NCBI RefSeq assembly: GCF_024206495.1 | Contig: NZ_JAMBPQ010000025.1 | Span: 40,308 to 104,307 of the forward strand | Reading direction: 5' to 3' | Origin: Paraburkholderia sp. CNPSo 3272 | GTDB lineage: Bacteria > Pseudomonadota > Gammaproteobacteria > Burkholderiales > Burkholderiaceae | DNA: 64,000 nt | In this document: piece after piece, positions 17,841-27,296 of the stretch | Layout of the letters: each line of letters starts with the position of its first letter | Position numbering within the stretch: position 1 is the first letter of the stretch | The notes under the pieces: model-generated | The model's input: only the letters and a program-made list of their open reading frames with translations | Told to the model about the DNA's origin: nothing | The model's database searches: none | Position numbers and translations under genes: made by a program

Positions 17841-19835
17841 TCAGAACGGGAACATGCCAGCCGCGCCCTCGTTGCCATTGCCCGCTCCGGACTGCGTGGC
17901 GGGTTGGAACTGGAAGGCACTGAACAGGTCGCCGATCGCTGGCGCGTTCGTCGGTACGTACGGGCTCGCGGGCAACTGGACGGGATTCGGAAGATTGTCG
18001 CGACTGCGCGCCGTGATCGGTCCCAGCGACCAGTTGTGTTCTATAAATTTCACGAGCGACACGTGATCCGAATAGTCGTGAACGACACGACCGCCGCGCG
18101 AGTACGGCGACACGACGATGAGGGGAATACGCGGCCCGTCACCGAAGAAGTCCACGGGTTGAATGTAGCCGGAATCGTAGTAGCCGCCGCCCTCGTCGGT
18201 CGTGATGAAGATCGCAGTGGAGGCCCACAGCGCGGGGTTCGCCTGAACGGAGTCGATGATCTTGTGCACGAACCCTTCGTAAAGACCGAACTTCGAAGAA
18301 GACGGATGCCCATCGAGTAGTCCGCCGGGCTTCACGAACGACACCGCGGGTAGCGTGCCGTTTGCGATGTCGGAATACAGGTTGGGCGTGTCCTGAAGAT
18401 GCGCGGCCACCAGCGACGGATTGGTCATGATCGCCGTTTCATAGAGAAACGGATTGCAGATATTGCAGTAGACACTCGTTGAAGGACTGCTGACGAATGT
18501 CTTCCAGCCTTCGCCGTAGTACTTCCAGGAAATATTGTTCTCGAGGAGCGTATCGGCGATCGTGCGCACCGGTGAAGGTGGAATGGTGAACGTACCCGTG
18601 TTGACGGTGCCGTCACCGTTGTAGCCGGGGTTGTAGTTGTTCAGCAGATAGTACGTGCTGGGCGCGCAGTTGGCATTGGGGTGATAGGGCAGGCTATCGA
18701 GATATTTTCGTATCGCGCCTACGCCAGGCTGCTTCGGATCGGAGCAATTGCTATACGTTCCGCCTGAGTAGCCGTCCTGTGCGTACCAGTTGTTGGTACC
18801 CGGTTGCGGCCGCGGGTTTTCAATCTCGTTCTGGGGCGGCGTCGCCGGATTGCCTTTGCCGTCCGTGTAATAGAGCGCATCGGCCGTTCCGATCATGATG
18901 CTGTTCGCGCCCGTGCCGCCCATCACCGGCTGGTGATAGTTGTCGCTGATCGTGTAGTGACGCGCGAGATCCGTGAAATAGGGCATATCGCCGGTATTCA
19001 CGTTATAGAACCCGAGTGCGGTCGCGCCTTCGTTGGTCGACTGATCGGTGAAGTGGGCCGCTTGCGCATTGCCATTCGATCCGGCGCCGATCGACACTTC
19101 GACCCACGCAAAGAGATCCATCTTGCAGCCGCTCGGATTATCGAGGGTCGCGTGCGCGATATTGCAGTCCGACTGCTGCCAGTTCTGGTAGAACCGATGC
19201 ACCGGACTGTTCATGTACTGGTCGTAGTTCGGACCCACACGCGAGATCTGATAGGGGCCGCTTTGCAGGTTGTACAGGTTCGATCCAAAGCGCGCGTCGG
19301 GCTCGTCGTTGGGGAGGCCCGTTGCGCCCGTCGTCAAATGAACGACATCCTTTGATTCGAGGGCGTCGCCTTCGGCTGCCTGCGCAGCCGCCAGGGTCGC
19401 GAACGGCGGAGGTTTCGCGTCGCTCGCGGCGGTCGGGGCCGAGCCTGTGTTCGGCGCCGGCAGCGTCGTGTAAGGTTGCTTCGACGTTGGGCTGGCGTCG
19501 AACCGGGAGGGATTCGTGGCCTTGGCCATGTATTGCTCGGCGATCTTGAAGTTGGGTCCGGGTCCCCCGTCAGCCCGGATGATGCCTCTCGACAGAAGGT
19601 TCCATATGGTCTGGCCCGCGCGCGGCTGATAAGCGCCAAACACGTGATCGAACGTTCGATTTTCGCCCACGATGATGATGACATGCTTGATCGGTGTTGC
19701 CGTGGCAGAAGATGTATTCGCTGTGGACTGGCTATCGGCAGCAGAGCAGTAGAGTGCCGCAGCTGCTAGCGAAACTGCCGCAAGCAAGGCAGGAACGGCG
19801 GGCCGTTGATGTCTGGATCTCGATGTCTGGCGCAT
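17841..19835 (-). CDS. Secreted phosphoesterase (acid phosphatase/phospholipase C family)
   Basis: 664-residue exported enzyme of the phosphoesterase family (PF04185 type) that hydrolyses phosphomonoesters or phospholipid head groups. Signal peptide: charged start, then a hydrophobic AVPALLAAVSLAAAAL run. The metal-site signature follows: IKHVIIIVGENRTFDHVFGAY near residue 75, later AIFITTDEGGGYYD, RIPLIVVSPYSRGG and HVSLVKFIEHNW. ATG 19835 was chosen because GGAGAG lies 7 bases upstream; Met codons at 19847 and 19865 are alternatives. No type II secretion gene is adjacent. Regulation by phosphate is plausible but unseen. Confidence 0.88.
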   Translation of the reverse strand: MRQTSRSRHQRPAVPALLAAVSLAAAALYCSAADSQSTANTSSATATPIKHVIIIVGENRTFDHVFGAYQPRAGQTIWNLLSRGIIRADGGPGPNFKIAEQYMAKATNPSRFDASPTSKQPYTTLPAPNTGSAPTAASDAKPPPFATLAAAQAAEGDALESKDVVHLTTGATGLPNDEPDARFGSNLYNLQSGPYQISRVGPNYDQYMNSPVHRFYQNWQQSDCNIAHATLDNPSGCKMDLFAWVEVSIGAGSNGNAQAAHFTDQSTNEGATALGFYNVNTGDMPYFTDLARHYTISDNYHQPVMGGTGANSIMIGTADALYYTDGKGNPATPPQNEIENPRPQPGTNNWYAQDGYSGGTYSNCSDPKQPGVGAIRKYLDSLPYHPNANCAPSTYYLLNNYNPGYNGDGTVNTGTFTIPPSPVRTIADTLLENNISWKYYGEGWKTFVSSPSTSVYCNICNPFLYETAIMTNPSLVAAHLQDTPNLYSDIANGTLPAVSFVKPGGLLDGHPSSSKFGLYEGFVHKIIDSVQANPALWASTAIFITTDEGGGYYDSGYIQPVDFFGDGPRIPLIVVSPYSRGGRVVHDYSDHVSLVKFIEHNWSLGPITARSRDNLPNPVQLPASPYVPTNAPAIGDLFSAFQFQPATQSGAGNGNEGAAGMFPF

Positions 19836-20194
19836 GTGTCTCTCCATTGAAGCGTTGCACTTCATTGCATGACGGTGGGGCGGCGATTGCGTCACTTCAA
19901 ATCATTACGGCGTGTTACTCGCTGGAAAGCTAGACCTTCCACATGACGTTCAGGAGGCGGCAGTAAGTCGGTTCTGTGCAGGTCACGTGACCGCGCCTAC
20001 GATTTACCTTCAGGGAACTTTCGGTTGATGCAAGGACGTTGGCTGTGCCGGATGACAGGCGTCCTGCGAGGCGGGTGCGTGATCTGGCGACGTGAGGGAA
20101 TAAGGGACAGCCCTATCTGCGCGATGAGTCGCGGGAAATGCGGGTATTTATTTAGCCAGGCTAATTAATAAGTCCACGCCCGCCAGCGCAACGT
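19836..20194. other. Upstream region of the phosphoesterase gene
   Basis: 359 bp, noncoding as far as I can see. It contains the perfect 12-bp palindrome at 19981-19992 and, at 20152-20164, a small TTAGC-CAG-GCTAA repeat near the end of the oxidase gene. The promoter of the phosphoesterase gene must lie here. Confidence 0.5.
19981..19992. promoter_or_regulatory. 12-bp perfect palindrome GGTCACGTGACC
   Basis: Self-complementary 12-mer about 146 bp upstream of the phosphoesterase start. It has the form of a dimeric regulator site, but no regulator is known from the sequence and it could be chance. Confidence 0.35.
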
Positions 20195-21985
20195 TCACGT
20201 CCGTACGGGCGTAAAACCGTCGGGACTCCAGTCCTCGCTGCCCACGCCGTGATGGACGTAAAAGAAACCTTCCGGATCGTAGCGATCCTTGATCGTTTTC
20301 AGCCGCGCGTAGTTGACTCCCCAAAACGCCTCGCGCCAATCGTTGCGAAAAAAATCGGTCTCCGAAAGATAGGAGCCGCTTTGCGGCGACAGCGCCTTGA
20401 GAATCGCCGCTGCCCTGGCGATATTTTCGGCGTTGCGATGTGCCTGCGCCATGTCAGGCGCGGGGATGGGCAGGCCCGGAAACGGCGGCGGGCCGCCAGT
20501 GGCGACGATCATCAGGCCAAAGGCGTCGGCGACTCCTGGATTCGTCGCACAGTGGCGCGCCTGCTCGTTCACTTCCGGCGGCGCGCCCGCGAGGCCCTTG
20601 TTGAAATGCAACTCTACGGCCTGAAATTGGGCTGCCGCCACGAAGGCGTCAACGAGCCGTCCGCGTTGCGCCGGTTCGAGAAGGGCCGCGGGCAGCCATT
20701 GCGACTCGTAGCCGTGCAGGAAGGCGGAGGCCTGCTCGCCATCGCCTCGCCACCAGCCATGGTTGTGCGCGGCGCCGGCGCGTGGGTCGGGCACGAGTCC
20801 CGGGTTGGCTTCGACGTCCCACCAGCGACGCGACGGGCCGGCGCCGACGCGAGGTCCTTCGTCGAAGGTGAAGCTTGCCGGCGAGGCGCGCACCCAATCG
20901 ATGAAAGGCGCCCAGGCTGACTTGGCCTGATGGTCGTCGAGGCCCTGGCTTACCATCGCTACCTCGATCGCGTCGCTGTGAAAGATGTAGCGCTCGCCCC
21001 ACGCAGGGTTGAACAGATGCTCTGCATAGTGATCGATCAGTTGCGCAGCGAGCCGCCGGTAAGCCTCAGGCGATGAAGTCTTGACCTTGTACCTGGCCCA
21101 GCCGAAATTTTCGGGCAGGTCGTGGGTCTGCAGCGTGAGCCTCGTCACCACACCGAAACTGCCGCCACCGCCCCCTTTGAGCGCCCAGAAAAGGTCGGGC
21201 TCCTGGCATGCGTTGACCGTGCGGACAACGCCGTCGGCGGTGACGATTTCCGCCTGGAGCAGGCTCGCGGCCGCGAGTCCGTAGCGCTTCGAGTGGGACC
21301 CGAAGCCGCCGCCCAGAACGAGGCCGGCGACGCCCACGGTCGTGCATCCGCCGCCCTGAACGTAGCGTCCCGCCTGCGTCGTGACGGCGGTGTAGACGTC
21401 GATCCACATGCAGCCGGCCCCCACCGACACAGCCTGTTGTGGCGGGTTCGAGCAGCCGGACGGCACGAACGCGTCATGGAGTTCGACACGGTTCATCCTG
21501 CGCGTCCAGATCAGCAGGGAATCCGGCGCGTTCGAGCCGCCAAGGTAGCTGTGACCGCCGCCTTTCACCACCAGGCGCAAGTTGTGTCGACGTGCGAAAT
21601 TGACGCCCGCGACGACGTCCGCGCTCAAGCGGGCCGCCACTGCGTAGGCGCTTGCGTGCGCCGTCCATGCATCGAGCCAGCCGGCGATCTGGGTGGCGCC
21701 GGGATCGTCGCCGAGCGCGAACGGGTTGCGCGCTTCCTTGATTCTTGCGAGGCACGCTGGTGCGTCGGGCGCTTGCGCGCAGGTCTGCCAGATCGTGGTG
21801 GGTCGCAGCAAATTTCCGCCGACCGCCTGCCTCAACGCCTCCCATTCCAGTGCTTTCGGCCACGCGGGATCGCTGGGCCGGATGCGACCTGCGCGACCCG
21901 CAGCGGGCAGCGCGCCAGCGAAACTCGCGGTAGCGGTGAGGCACGGCAAAGCGACAACCCCCTTTAGCAGGCAGCGTCGTTTCAT
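20195..21985 (-). CDS. Exported FAD-linked oxidase of the berberine-bridge type
   Basis: 596 residues; starts MKRRCLLKGVVALPCLTATASF, a twin-Arg/Lys-type or Sec leader. FAD-binding domain: VVKGGGHSYLGGS, whose His is the usual covalent FAD attachment site; YVQGGGCTTVGVAGLVLGGG provides a Cys where bicovalent enzymes have their second link. The C-terminus (YDPEGFFYVHHGVGSEDW) is the BBE motif. These enzymes oxidise carbohydrates or alkaloid-like compounds with oxygen. AGGAGA lies 10 bases before the ATG. It has a cytoplasmic-looking paralogue at 32545-33951. A link to the EPS genes next door (sugar oxidation) is possible but untested. Confidence 0.87.
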   Translation of the reverse strand: MKRRCLLKGVVALPCLTATASFAGALPAAGRAGRIRPSDPAWPKALEWEALRQAVGGNLLRPTTIWQTCAQAPDAPACLARIKEARNPFALGDDPGATQIAGWLDAWTAHASAYAVAARLSADVVAGVNFARRHNLRLVVKGGGHSYLGGSNAPDSLLIWTRRMNRVELHDAFVPSGCSNPPQQAVSVGAGCMWIDVYTAVTTQAGRYVQGGGCTTVGVAGLVLGGGFGSHSKRYGLAAASLLQAEIVTADGVVRTVNACQEPDLFWALKGGGGGSFGVVTRLTLQTHDLPENFGWARYKVKTSSPEAYRRLAAQLIDHYAEHLFNPAWGERYIFHSDAIEVAMVSQGLDDHQAKSAWAPFIDWVRASPASFTFDEGPRVGAGPSRRWWDVEANPGLVPDPRAGAAHNHGWWRGDGEQASAFLHGYESQWLPAALLEPAQRGRLVDAFVAAAQFQAVELHFNKGLAGAPPEVNEQARHCATNPGVADAFGLMIVATGGPPPFPGLPIPAPDMAQAHRNAENIARAAAILKALSPQSGSYLSETDFFRNDWREAFWGVNYARLKTIKDRYDPEGFFYVHHGVGSEDWSPDGFTPVRT

Positions 21986-22188
21986 GACGTTTCTTCTCCT
22001 CGCGACGGGTGAAACGTTCAGTTTTCCAGATTATGATGCAGCGCTGCCAGAGTCCGCCGAAGCGCTTGCAGAAGGGTCGGGCGTTCATGATATCAGCGCC
22101 GTGGCGCCTGCGCTCGCCGGGGCCTATTCGCGTGGGAACGGCGTGTCGTTGAAAGCGCAAGCAGTTGAAGACGGCGCTGCCCGACGAT

Positions 22189-23571
22189 CTAGGCGTCCTG
22201 TTCCCCGTCTTGCGCCGCGCTGCGTCGCGGCACGCGCCCGAGTATCCATCCCCCGAGCAATGCGAGTGGCAACACGCCCAGCAGCCGGTGCGCCGCCCAC
22301 GCTGCCAGCGCACCGTTCACGGCAATGGCCAGTGATGCCGCCGCCGCGGCCCCGACGCTGCCGCCCATCGGCGCGAGTACGGCGAGGCCCACGAGCAGCA
22401 CGGCGACCGAGTAGAAGTTGATTCGGTACAGGACGGAAGTGTGGGCGGTCATGCCCAGCAGTTCGGGCATGGCGGTAAAGCATGCCGCGGCGATCTGGCC
22501 GAGCGCGAGCACGCGCAACGCGGCCGCGCCGCCGCCGAAGCCCGGCCCGAACAGGCGCAGCAAGTGTTCGGGAAAGAGCAGCATGCAGAGCGCGGCGGGC
22601 AACGCGAGGCACAGCACGAGGCCCGCCGCCTGGGCCGCGCTTTTATCGAGCCCATGCCGGTCGTTGCGCGCGAAAAGGCCTGCGAACTTCGGCGCGGCCA
22701 TGCCGGTCACGCCGCTGATCAGCAGATTGATGACGAGCGCGAGACGCCACGCCAGCGCGAAGAGCCCGGTCTCGCGCGACGAGGCGACGATGCCGAGCAC
22801 GATGGCGGGCGCCGAGGTGATCAGGAGCTTCGTGAATTCCAGCGTGAAAAGCGGCAAACCTGCCTTGAGCAAGCGCGGCGCTTCGGCTGGCGCTCGTGCA
22901 CCGGCAGGCACGCCGGCGAGAAAACGCCTGAGGAGAAACGCGCCGGTCAGCGCGGTGAGCGTGAAGCTGGCGGCGATCAGCATCAGCGTGCTGGCGACGC
23001 TCATGCCGTGCGTCAGTCCGAGCGGGATGGCGACGGCGCAGAAGATCGCGGGCCAGAGCCAGGAATAGATCATCTGGCTGCAGCCCACGCGCTGAAGTCC
23101 GGCAAGCGCCCCCGCCATTGCCGCGCCGAGATTTTGCGGAACGAATGAGAGCGCGCCGAGCGCAAGCGGCCAGGCGAGATCGGGCTTTTTCAGCACGTCG
23201 TGCGCGAAGGCGAACGCGCCCGCGCCAAGCGCAATCGAAATGGCCGTGGAGGCGAGCAGCACCAGCCACAGCGCGCGACGGATGGCCGGCCGCACGGCGC
23301 GCGCCTCGCCCGCCGCGAGGGCCATCGCGATCTGCCGCGTGAGTGCCTGGTCGATGCCGAGGCGCCCGAACCCCGCGAGCGCCACCATCGTGCTGAACAC
23401 AATATAGAAGTCGCCTGTACGCACCACGCCCAGCATGGCGGCGATCAGCAGATGGAAACCGTAGCGGCTCGGCAGGTCGAGCAGACGAACGCCGAGGCTC
23501 ACGAGCGAGCCCCGGATCATCGAGGCGCCGTTCTGGCGCGCGGGCATGCGCGCTTCGCCGGCTTCACTCAT
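22189..23571 (-). CDS. Polysaccharide flippase (Wzx-like, MOP superfamily)
   Basis: 460-residue membrane protein with about 12 hydrophobic segments and MATE/Wzx-type spacing. It is predicted to move the lipid-linked EPS repeat unit across the inner membrane. Starts MSEAGEARMPARQ, then GSLVSLGVRLLDLPSRYGFHLL. The ATG overlaps the last 8 bp of the GH44 gene, so it is the last gene of the minus-strand operon wza-wzy-GH44-wzx. Sequence identity among Wzx proteins is very low, so the assignment rests on topology and neighbours. Confidence 0.82.
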   Translation of the reverse strand: MSEAGEARMPARQNGASMIRGSLVSLGVRLLDLPSRYGFHLLIAAMLGVVRTGDFYIVFSTMVALAGFGRLGIDQALTRQIAMALAAGEARAVRPAIRRALWLVLLASTAISIALGAGAFAFAHDVLKKPDLAWPLALGALSFVPQNLGAAMAGALAGLQRVGCSQMIYSWLWPAIFCAVAIPLGLTHGMSVASTLMLIAASFTLTALTGAFLLRRFLAGVPAGARAPAEAPRLLKAGLPLFTLEFTKLLITSAPAIVLGIVASSRETGLFALAWRLALVINLLISGVTGMAAPKFAGLFARNDRHGLDKSAAQAAGLVLCLALPAALCMLLFPEHLLRLFGPGFGGGAAALRVLALGQIAAACFTAMPELLGMTAHTSVLYRINFYSVAVLLVGLAVLAPMGGSVGAAAAASLAIAVNGALAAWAAHRLLGVLPLALLGGWILGRVPRRSAAQDGEQDA

Positions 23572-25240
23572 GCTGCGCCTGAGCGCCGCGCAGTACGAAC
23601 AGCGTCACGCTCTGCGCGGGCAGGCTCGCGCGCAGCGTGCTGTCCTGGTAGCGCGCGTCGGGCATGCGGAACAGCTGGTTGTTCGCGAGCCGCCAGGTTT
23701 CGGCCACGCCGCTCGCCGCAAAATGATCGAGCGTGACGGCGGCATCGGCGGGGCGGTCCAGCTGCTTGTTGATGACCACGAGCGTCAACGCGTGGTCGCG
23801 CTCGCGCAAGGCGGCAAACGCGGAAACGGCGTCCGGGTCGGGCGCGTTCGCGGCAATGCTGGTGGCGCCGAATGCCGCGCCGTTGCCGTCGTAGTTGCGG
23901 TAGAGCTTGAATGCCTTGTACACCGGCATCGAAGGATCGAGCGTGCCCCAGCGCGTTGCCATATCCAGCCCCTCGCGGCCGAAAATGCCGAGCACGTCGG
24001 CCTGGGCTGTCGCGCCGTTCATCAGCGTGTCGCCGCCCCAGTTGTATTCCGTAATGCCGATGGGCGTGCCCGGGTAGTAGTACGTATCGACCCAATGGCG
24101 CATCAGCGGGATCAGCGCGACGACGCTGTTGATCCACGTGGGGTCCTTGTAGTTCGGATCCCACAGGTCGCGCGTCGAGCGGTTGCGCATGAGCGCGACG
24201 GCCTGCGAGTTCGTCACGCCCGTCTCGGCGTATTCGCCGCCCTGCGGGTAGAAGTGCAGGCTGAACACGTCGACCGGATGCCCCGCCGCTTTCCATTGCG
24301 CGAGCAGCCAGGGCACGTACGGCATGCCTTGGGTTTCGCCTGTGCGGTCGGGCGCGTGATCGAGGCCGTGGTCCGCGGCGTACTGCTGGTCGAAGCCGCT
24401 ATAGAAATAGCCCTGCCAGCCCCATTCTTCCGGCGCGACGATCTGCGCGTGCGGGTCCGCCGCCTTAACGGCGCGCCCATAGGCGATCACCTTGCTGGCG
24501 ATCTCGCTCGCATGCGCGCCCGTGGGGTGCACGTCGCGGTGAATGAGTTGCCAGAGGCTTGGCTCATTGTCGAGCGCGTAATAGCGCACGCCGCCCCCGC
24601 TCGCGCCGCCGAACTGCTTGACGAGATCCGCTACGCGCGCCTGCTCGTTTTGCGGGTCGTCGGGCGTCGAGGCGTCGTTCGCGTCGTTGCCGGCAATGGG
24701 CTTGTCGCCGGGCGCGACGCCGTTGCCGGCGTCGGCGTGGCCGTTCACGTCGTGATTCGGCTGCGGGCCGTATTTGGCGATCGAGAAGCTCGCGAGCGTC
24801 TCGCGCGCCGGCCCGAGTTTCGCCACACGGCCGAGCATCGGAATGGTCACGATGGGCGTGGCGCCCGCCGCCTGGGTGAGCGCGACGAAGCGCTCGCCGA
24901 ACTGGTCGTTGATATCGGCGGGATTGACGGCGAGGCTCTCGAAATACCAGTCCTTGCCCGCGTTGCGTGCGTCGAGGCGCCAGTTATAGGCCGAGGCGCT
25001 GTTGCCGCCCGAGCGGTTGATGGGCGCGCGCAGGTCTTGCAGGACGGCCGTCGTGCCGAAGTTGATGCCGTAAATCAGCGGGCTGATGGGGTGCCGGCCG
25101 GCGGCGGCGTCCACGGAGATGGCCACCGGCAAGGGGGTGCCCGAGGTCGCGTCGGTGCAGGCCGCCGCGCCCGACATGAGCAGCGCGCCGACCAGCAGCG
25201 TGTGCAGGTTGGGGCGCTTGATGCGCTTAAAGCGAGGCAT
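23564..25240 (-). CDS. Glycoside hydrolase family 44-like lipoprotein
   Basis: 558 residues from ATG 25240. Basic N-terminus, a hydrophobic run and Cys28 in SGAAACTD, a borderline lipobox, so probably lipid-anchored in the outer membrane or periplasm. GH44-like features: PLIYGINFG, NRSGGNSASAYNW, YYALDNEPSLW (acid/base Glu near 226), FSLHFYPQGGEY and GITEYNWGG (nucleophile Glu near 398), then a C-terminal beta domain. GH44 enzymes cut beta-1,4-glucan-type backbones. It starts inside the Wzy gene's last codons and its end overlaps the Wzx start, so it is fully embedded in the export operon. Likely role: trimming, releasing or clearing EPS. Confidence 0.83.
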   Translation of the reverse strand: MPRFKRIKRPNLHTLLVGALLMSGAAACTDATSGTPLPVAISVDAAAGRHPISPLIYGINFGTTAVLQDLRAPINRSGGNSASAYNWRLDARNAGKDWYFESLAVNPADINDQFGERFVALTQAAGATPIVTIPMLGRVAKLGPARETLASFSIAKYGPQPNHDVNGHADAGNGVAPGDKPIAGNDANDASTPDDPQNEQARVADLVKQFGGASGGGVRYYALDNEPSLWQLIHRDVHPTGAHASEIASKVIAYGRAVKAADPHAQIVAPEEWGWQGYFYSGFDQQYAADHGLDHAPDRTGETQGMPYVPWLLAQWKAAGHPVDVFSLHFYPQGGEYAETGVTNSQAVALMRNRSTRDLWDPNYKDPTWINSVVALIPLMRHWVDTYYYPGTPIGITEYNWGGDTLMNGATAQADVLGIFGREGLDMATRWGTLDPSMPVYKAFKLYRNYDGNGAAFGATSIAANAPDPDAVSAFAALRERDHALTLVVINKQLDRPADAAVTLDHFAASGVAETWRLANNQLFRMPDARYQDSTLRASLPAQSVTLFVLRGAQAQHE

Positions 25241-26549
25241 GGTGAACCTGCAGATCGGCATGGTCGTTGGAATCGCCGCCCAGCTCGCCCACGCGCCAGA
25301 TGTACGCGAAGATCGCGAGAATGACGGCGGTCTCGCCCGGCGTGAGGGTAGGCGGGTAAAAGAATGAAATGAGCAGGACGTAGACGAGATAGTCGAACAG
25401 CGCGCCGAGAAAATCGTCGTCGACCTTCTTGCGCAGGCGCCGGTAGAACACGATGCCGCGCAGCTGGAAGAACAGGATGATGAGCGCGCCGATCAGGCCG
25501 TACTCGAACACGATGCCGAGCCACGTAATGTCGGCCAGGAAGAAAAAGTGGTGAAAGTAATCGATCAGGTTGTCCTTGCTCGTCGAGCTGATCGTACCGA
25601 CGCCGAAGAGCCAGCGCATCGGCTCGCTGCCGAGGAACTTCGTGGCGAGCATGATGGTGACGCGGCGCGTGTCGAAGCCCGTGCTCGCGTCGGTGCTGAA
25701 GGTCGTGGCGAGGTAGCCCGCCGAGAACACGGCGACGAGCGCCACGGGCGCGGCGAGCAGCAGCAGAACGCGCGTGCGCATGCGCGACCAGGCGAAGGTG
25801 TTGATGAAGAGCACGCCCATGATGCCGATGACCATGGCGCGCGTCTTGACGATCAGCAGCGTGACCGCGAACGCGACGACCACGCCGAACAGATAGCCCG
25901 CATGCTTTTCGAAGAAGGCGCGCCGGTAGCAGAAGAACAGCAGGATCAGCGGGAAATACATCGACATACGGATGCGATGGCCGCGGTTGTCGCTGCTGAA
26001 AAAGGGCGACTGGCCGATCACATACGACTCCTGGTACCAGTCGGAGGGCACCACGGCCCAGAGAACGATCAGCACCGCGAGAATGACGACGCCGAGCACC
26101 AGGAAGCCGCGCTCCAACTCGCCGAGCGTGGGTTTGAGCGTGAGGAGCAGCGCGAGAAACGAGAAGAAGTACAGCACGGGCAGCAGTTTCACCTGCGCCG
26201 TGATGCTCGTGAAAAACCCTTCGTGGAAATAGAACATGGCGGCGAAGCTCGGCACCAGCAACAGCCACGCGAAGCTGATGAGGATTTGCCGCGTCATGGG
26301 AAAACGCGGTTCGCCGCCCAGACGCAGCACGGCGGGCAGCGAAATGACCGGCAGCGCCTTCGAGAGCGCCCAGAGCGGCACGAGCGTGCTCAGGTAATGG
26401 AAGGTCTGGCCGAAGAGCGGCAGGAGCGCGAGCAGCCACCACGTGACCCGCCACCTGGCGGGCTCGCTCGAAAAGACCGGGGCGAGCCCGGTGGTCGTGG
26501 TGGCGGTTTGCATCGCGTTCGCTTCGTTTGCCCGGTCGTCGCAAACCAT
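25227..26549 (-). CDS. O-antigen polymerase/ligase-like membrane protein (Wzy-type)
   Basis: 440 residues with about ten to twelve membrane segments and a large loop in the C-terminal half (TTFSTDASTGFDTRRVTIML ... GVGTISSTSKDNLIDYFHH), which matches the periplasmic loop of Wzy polymerases/O-antigen ligases. It would polymerise the EPS repeat unit. Both ATG 26549 and ATG 26513 are possible starts; neither has a strong Shine-Dalgarno sequence. It lies 27 bp after the Wza gene and overlaps the GH44 gene by 14 bp. Confidence 0.8.
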   Translation of the reverse strand: MVCDDRANEANAMQTATTTTGLAPVFSSEPARWRVTWWLLALLPLFGQTFHYLSTLVPLWALSKALPVISLPAVLRLGGEPRFPMTRQILISFAWLLLVPSFAAMFYFHEGFFTSITAQVKLLPVLYFFSFLALLLTLKPTLGELERGFLVLGVVILAVLIVLWAVVPSDWYQESYVIGQSPFFSSDNRGHRIRMSMYFPLILLFFCYRRAFFEKHAGYLFGVVVAFAVTLLIVKTRAMVIGIMGVLFINTFAWSRMRTRVLLLLAAPVALVAVFSAGYLATTFSTDASTGFDTRRVTIMLATKFLGSEPMRWLFGVGTISSTSKDNLIDYFHHFFFLADITWLGIVFEYGLIGALIILFFQLRGIVFYRRLRKKVDDDFLGALFDYLVYVLLISFFYPPTLTPGETAVILAIFAYIWRVGELGGDSNDHADLQVHHASL

Positions 26550-26576
26550 CTGGCGGTCCAGGTTCGCTGAATAAGC

Positions 26577-27296
26577 TTAGTAAGTCGCGGGGTTGTTCGA
26601 GATCGTGTAGTCGAAGCCCCGCTGGAACGGAATGACCTTGTCGATGTACTGATCGACCCACTGGTCGACTTCGGCGATCGAGGACTTCGGCACGAAGATC
26701 GTGTCGGTGGCCTGCAGAATGACGTCCTGGGTCGGGTCGCCGCGATGCGTGAGCGCGTCGAGGTCGATCGTGCGCAGCATCGGGCGGCCATCGGGGCTGC
26801 GGCGAATCACCACGACTTCGTTGGTGCGCGCCGTGTCGAGCAAGCCCTGCGCTGCGGCGATGGCCTGCAGCACGCTCATGCCCGTGTGCAGCGCGATTTC
26901 GCCGGGGCGCGCGACCTGGCCGGCCACATAGATCTTGGCGGCCGACTGCACGATGGAAACCGAAGCGTGCGCGTTCTTCGCCATGCCGTTGGCGGCGAGC
27001 GCCTTGTTGATGGCGTCGCCGAGCTGGCCGACCGTGAGGCCTGCCGCCGGGATCGTGCCCGCGAACGGCATCGTCAGGCCGCCGTCCGGCGCGACTGAGC
27101 CGCGAAAGTTCAGCTCGGCATTGAAGGGCATGACGACCGAAAGGTCGTCGCCGGGTTCGATGCGATAGACGCCGGGCGTGGCTTGCGACCACGCGGCGAA
27201 CTGCGCGCGCTGCTGGAATTGCGGTTCCACCCAGGTCTGGGTGCAGGCGGTAAGCGTCAGCAGCCCGAGGACACAGGCTGGTCGGAGTATGTTCAT
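26577..27296 (-). CDS. Polysaccharide export outer-membrane lipoprotein (Wza/GumB-like)
   Basis: 239 residues from ATG 27296: MNILRPACVLGLLTLTAC, with a lipobox (LTAC, Cys18). Poly_export domain: YRIEPGDDLSV, SVAPDGGLTMPFAGTIPAAG and LGDAINKAL; then SLBB-like repeats (KIYVAGQVARPGEIALHTGM; DVILQATDTIFVPKS). It forms the outer-membrane EPS channel. A start at 27344 would remove the leader logic. First gene of the minus-strand EPS operon, divergent from the Wzc-like gene. It is shorter than E. coli Wza, nearer to GumB-type proteins. Confidence 0.9.
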   Translation of the reverse strand: MNILRPACVLGLLTLTACTQTWVEPQFQQRAQFAAWSQATPGVYRIEPGDDLSVVMPFNAELNFRGSVAPDGGLTMPFAGTIPAAGLTVGQLGDAINKALAANGMAKNAHASVSIVQSAAKIYVAGQVARPGEIALHTGMSVLQAIAAAQGLLDTARTNEVVVIRRSPDGRPMLRTIDLDALTHRGDPTQDVILQATDTIFVPKSSIAEVDQWVDQYIDKVIPFQRGFDYTISNNPATY

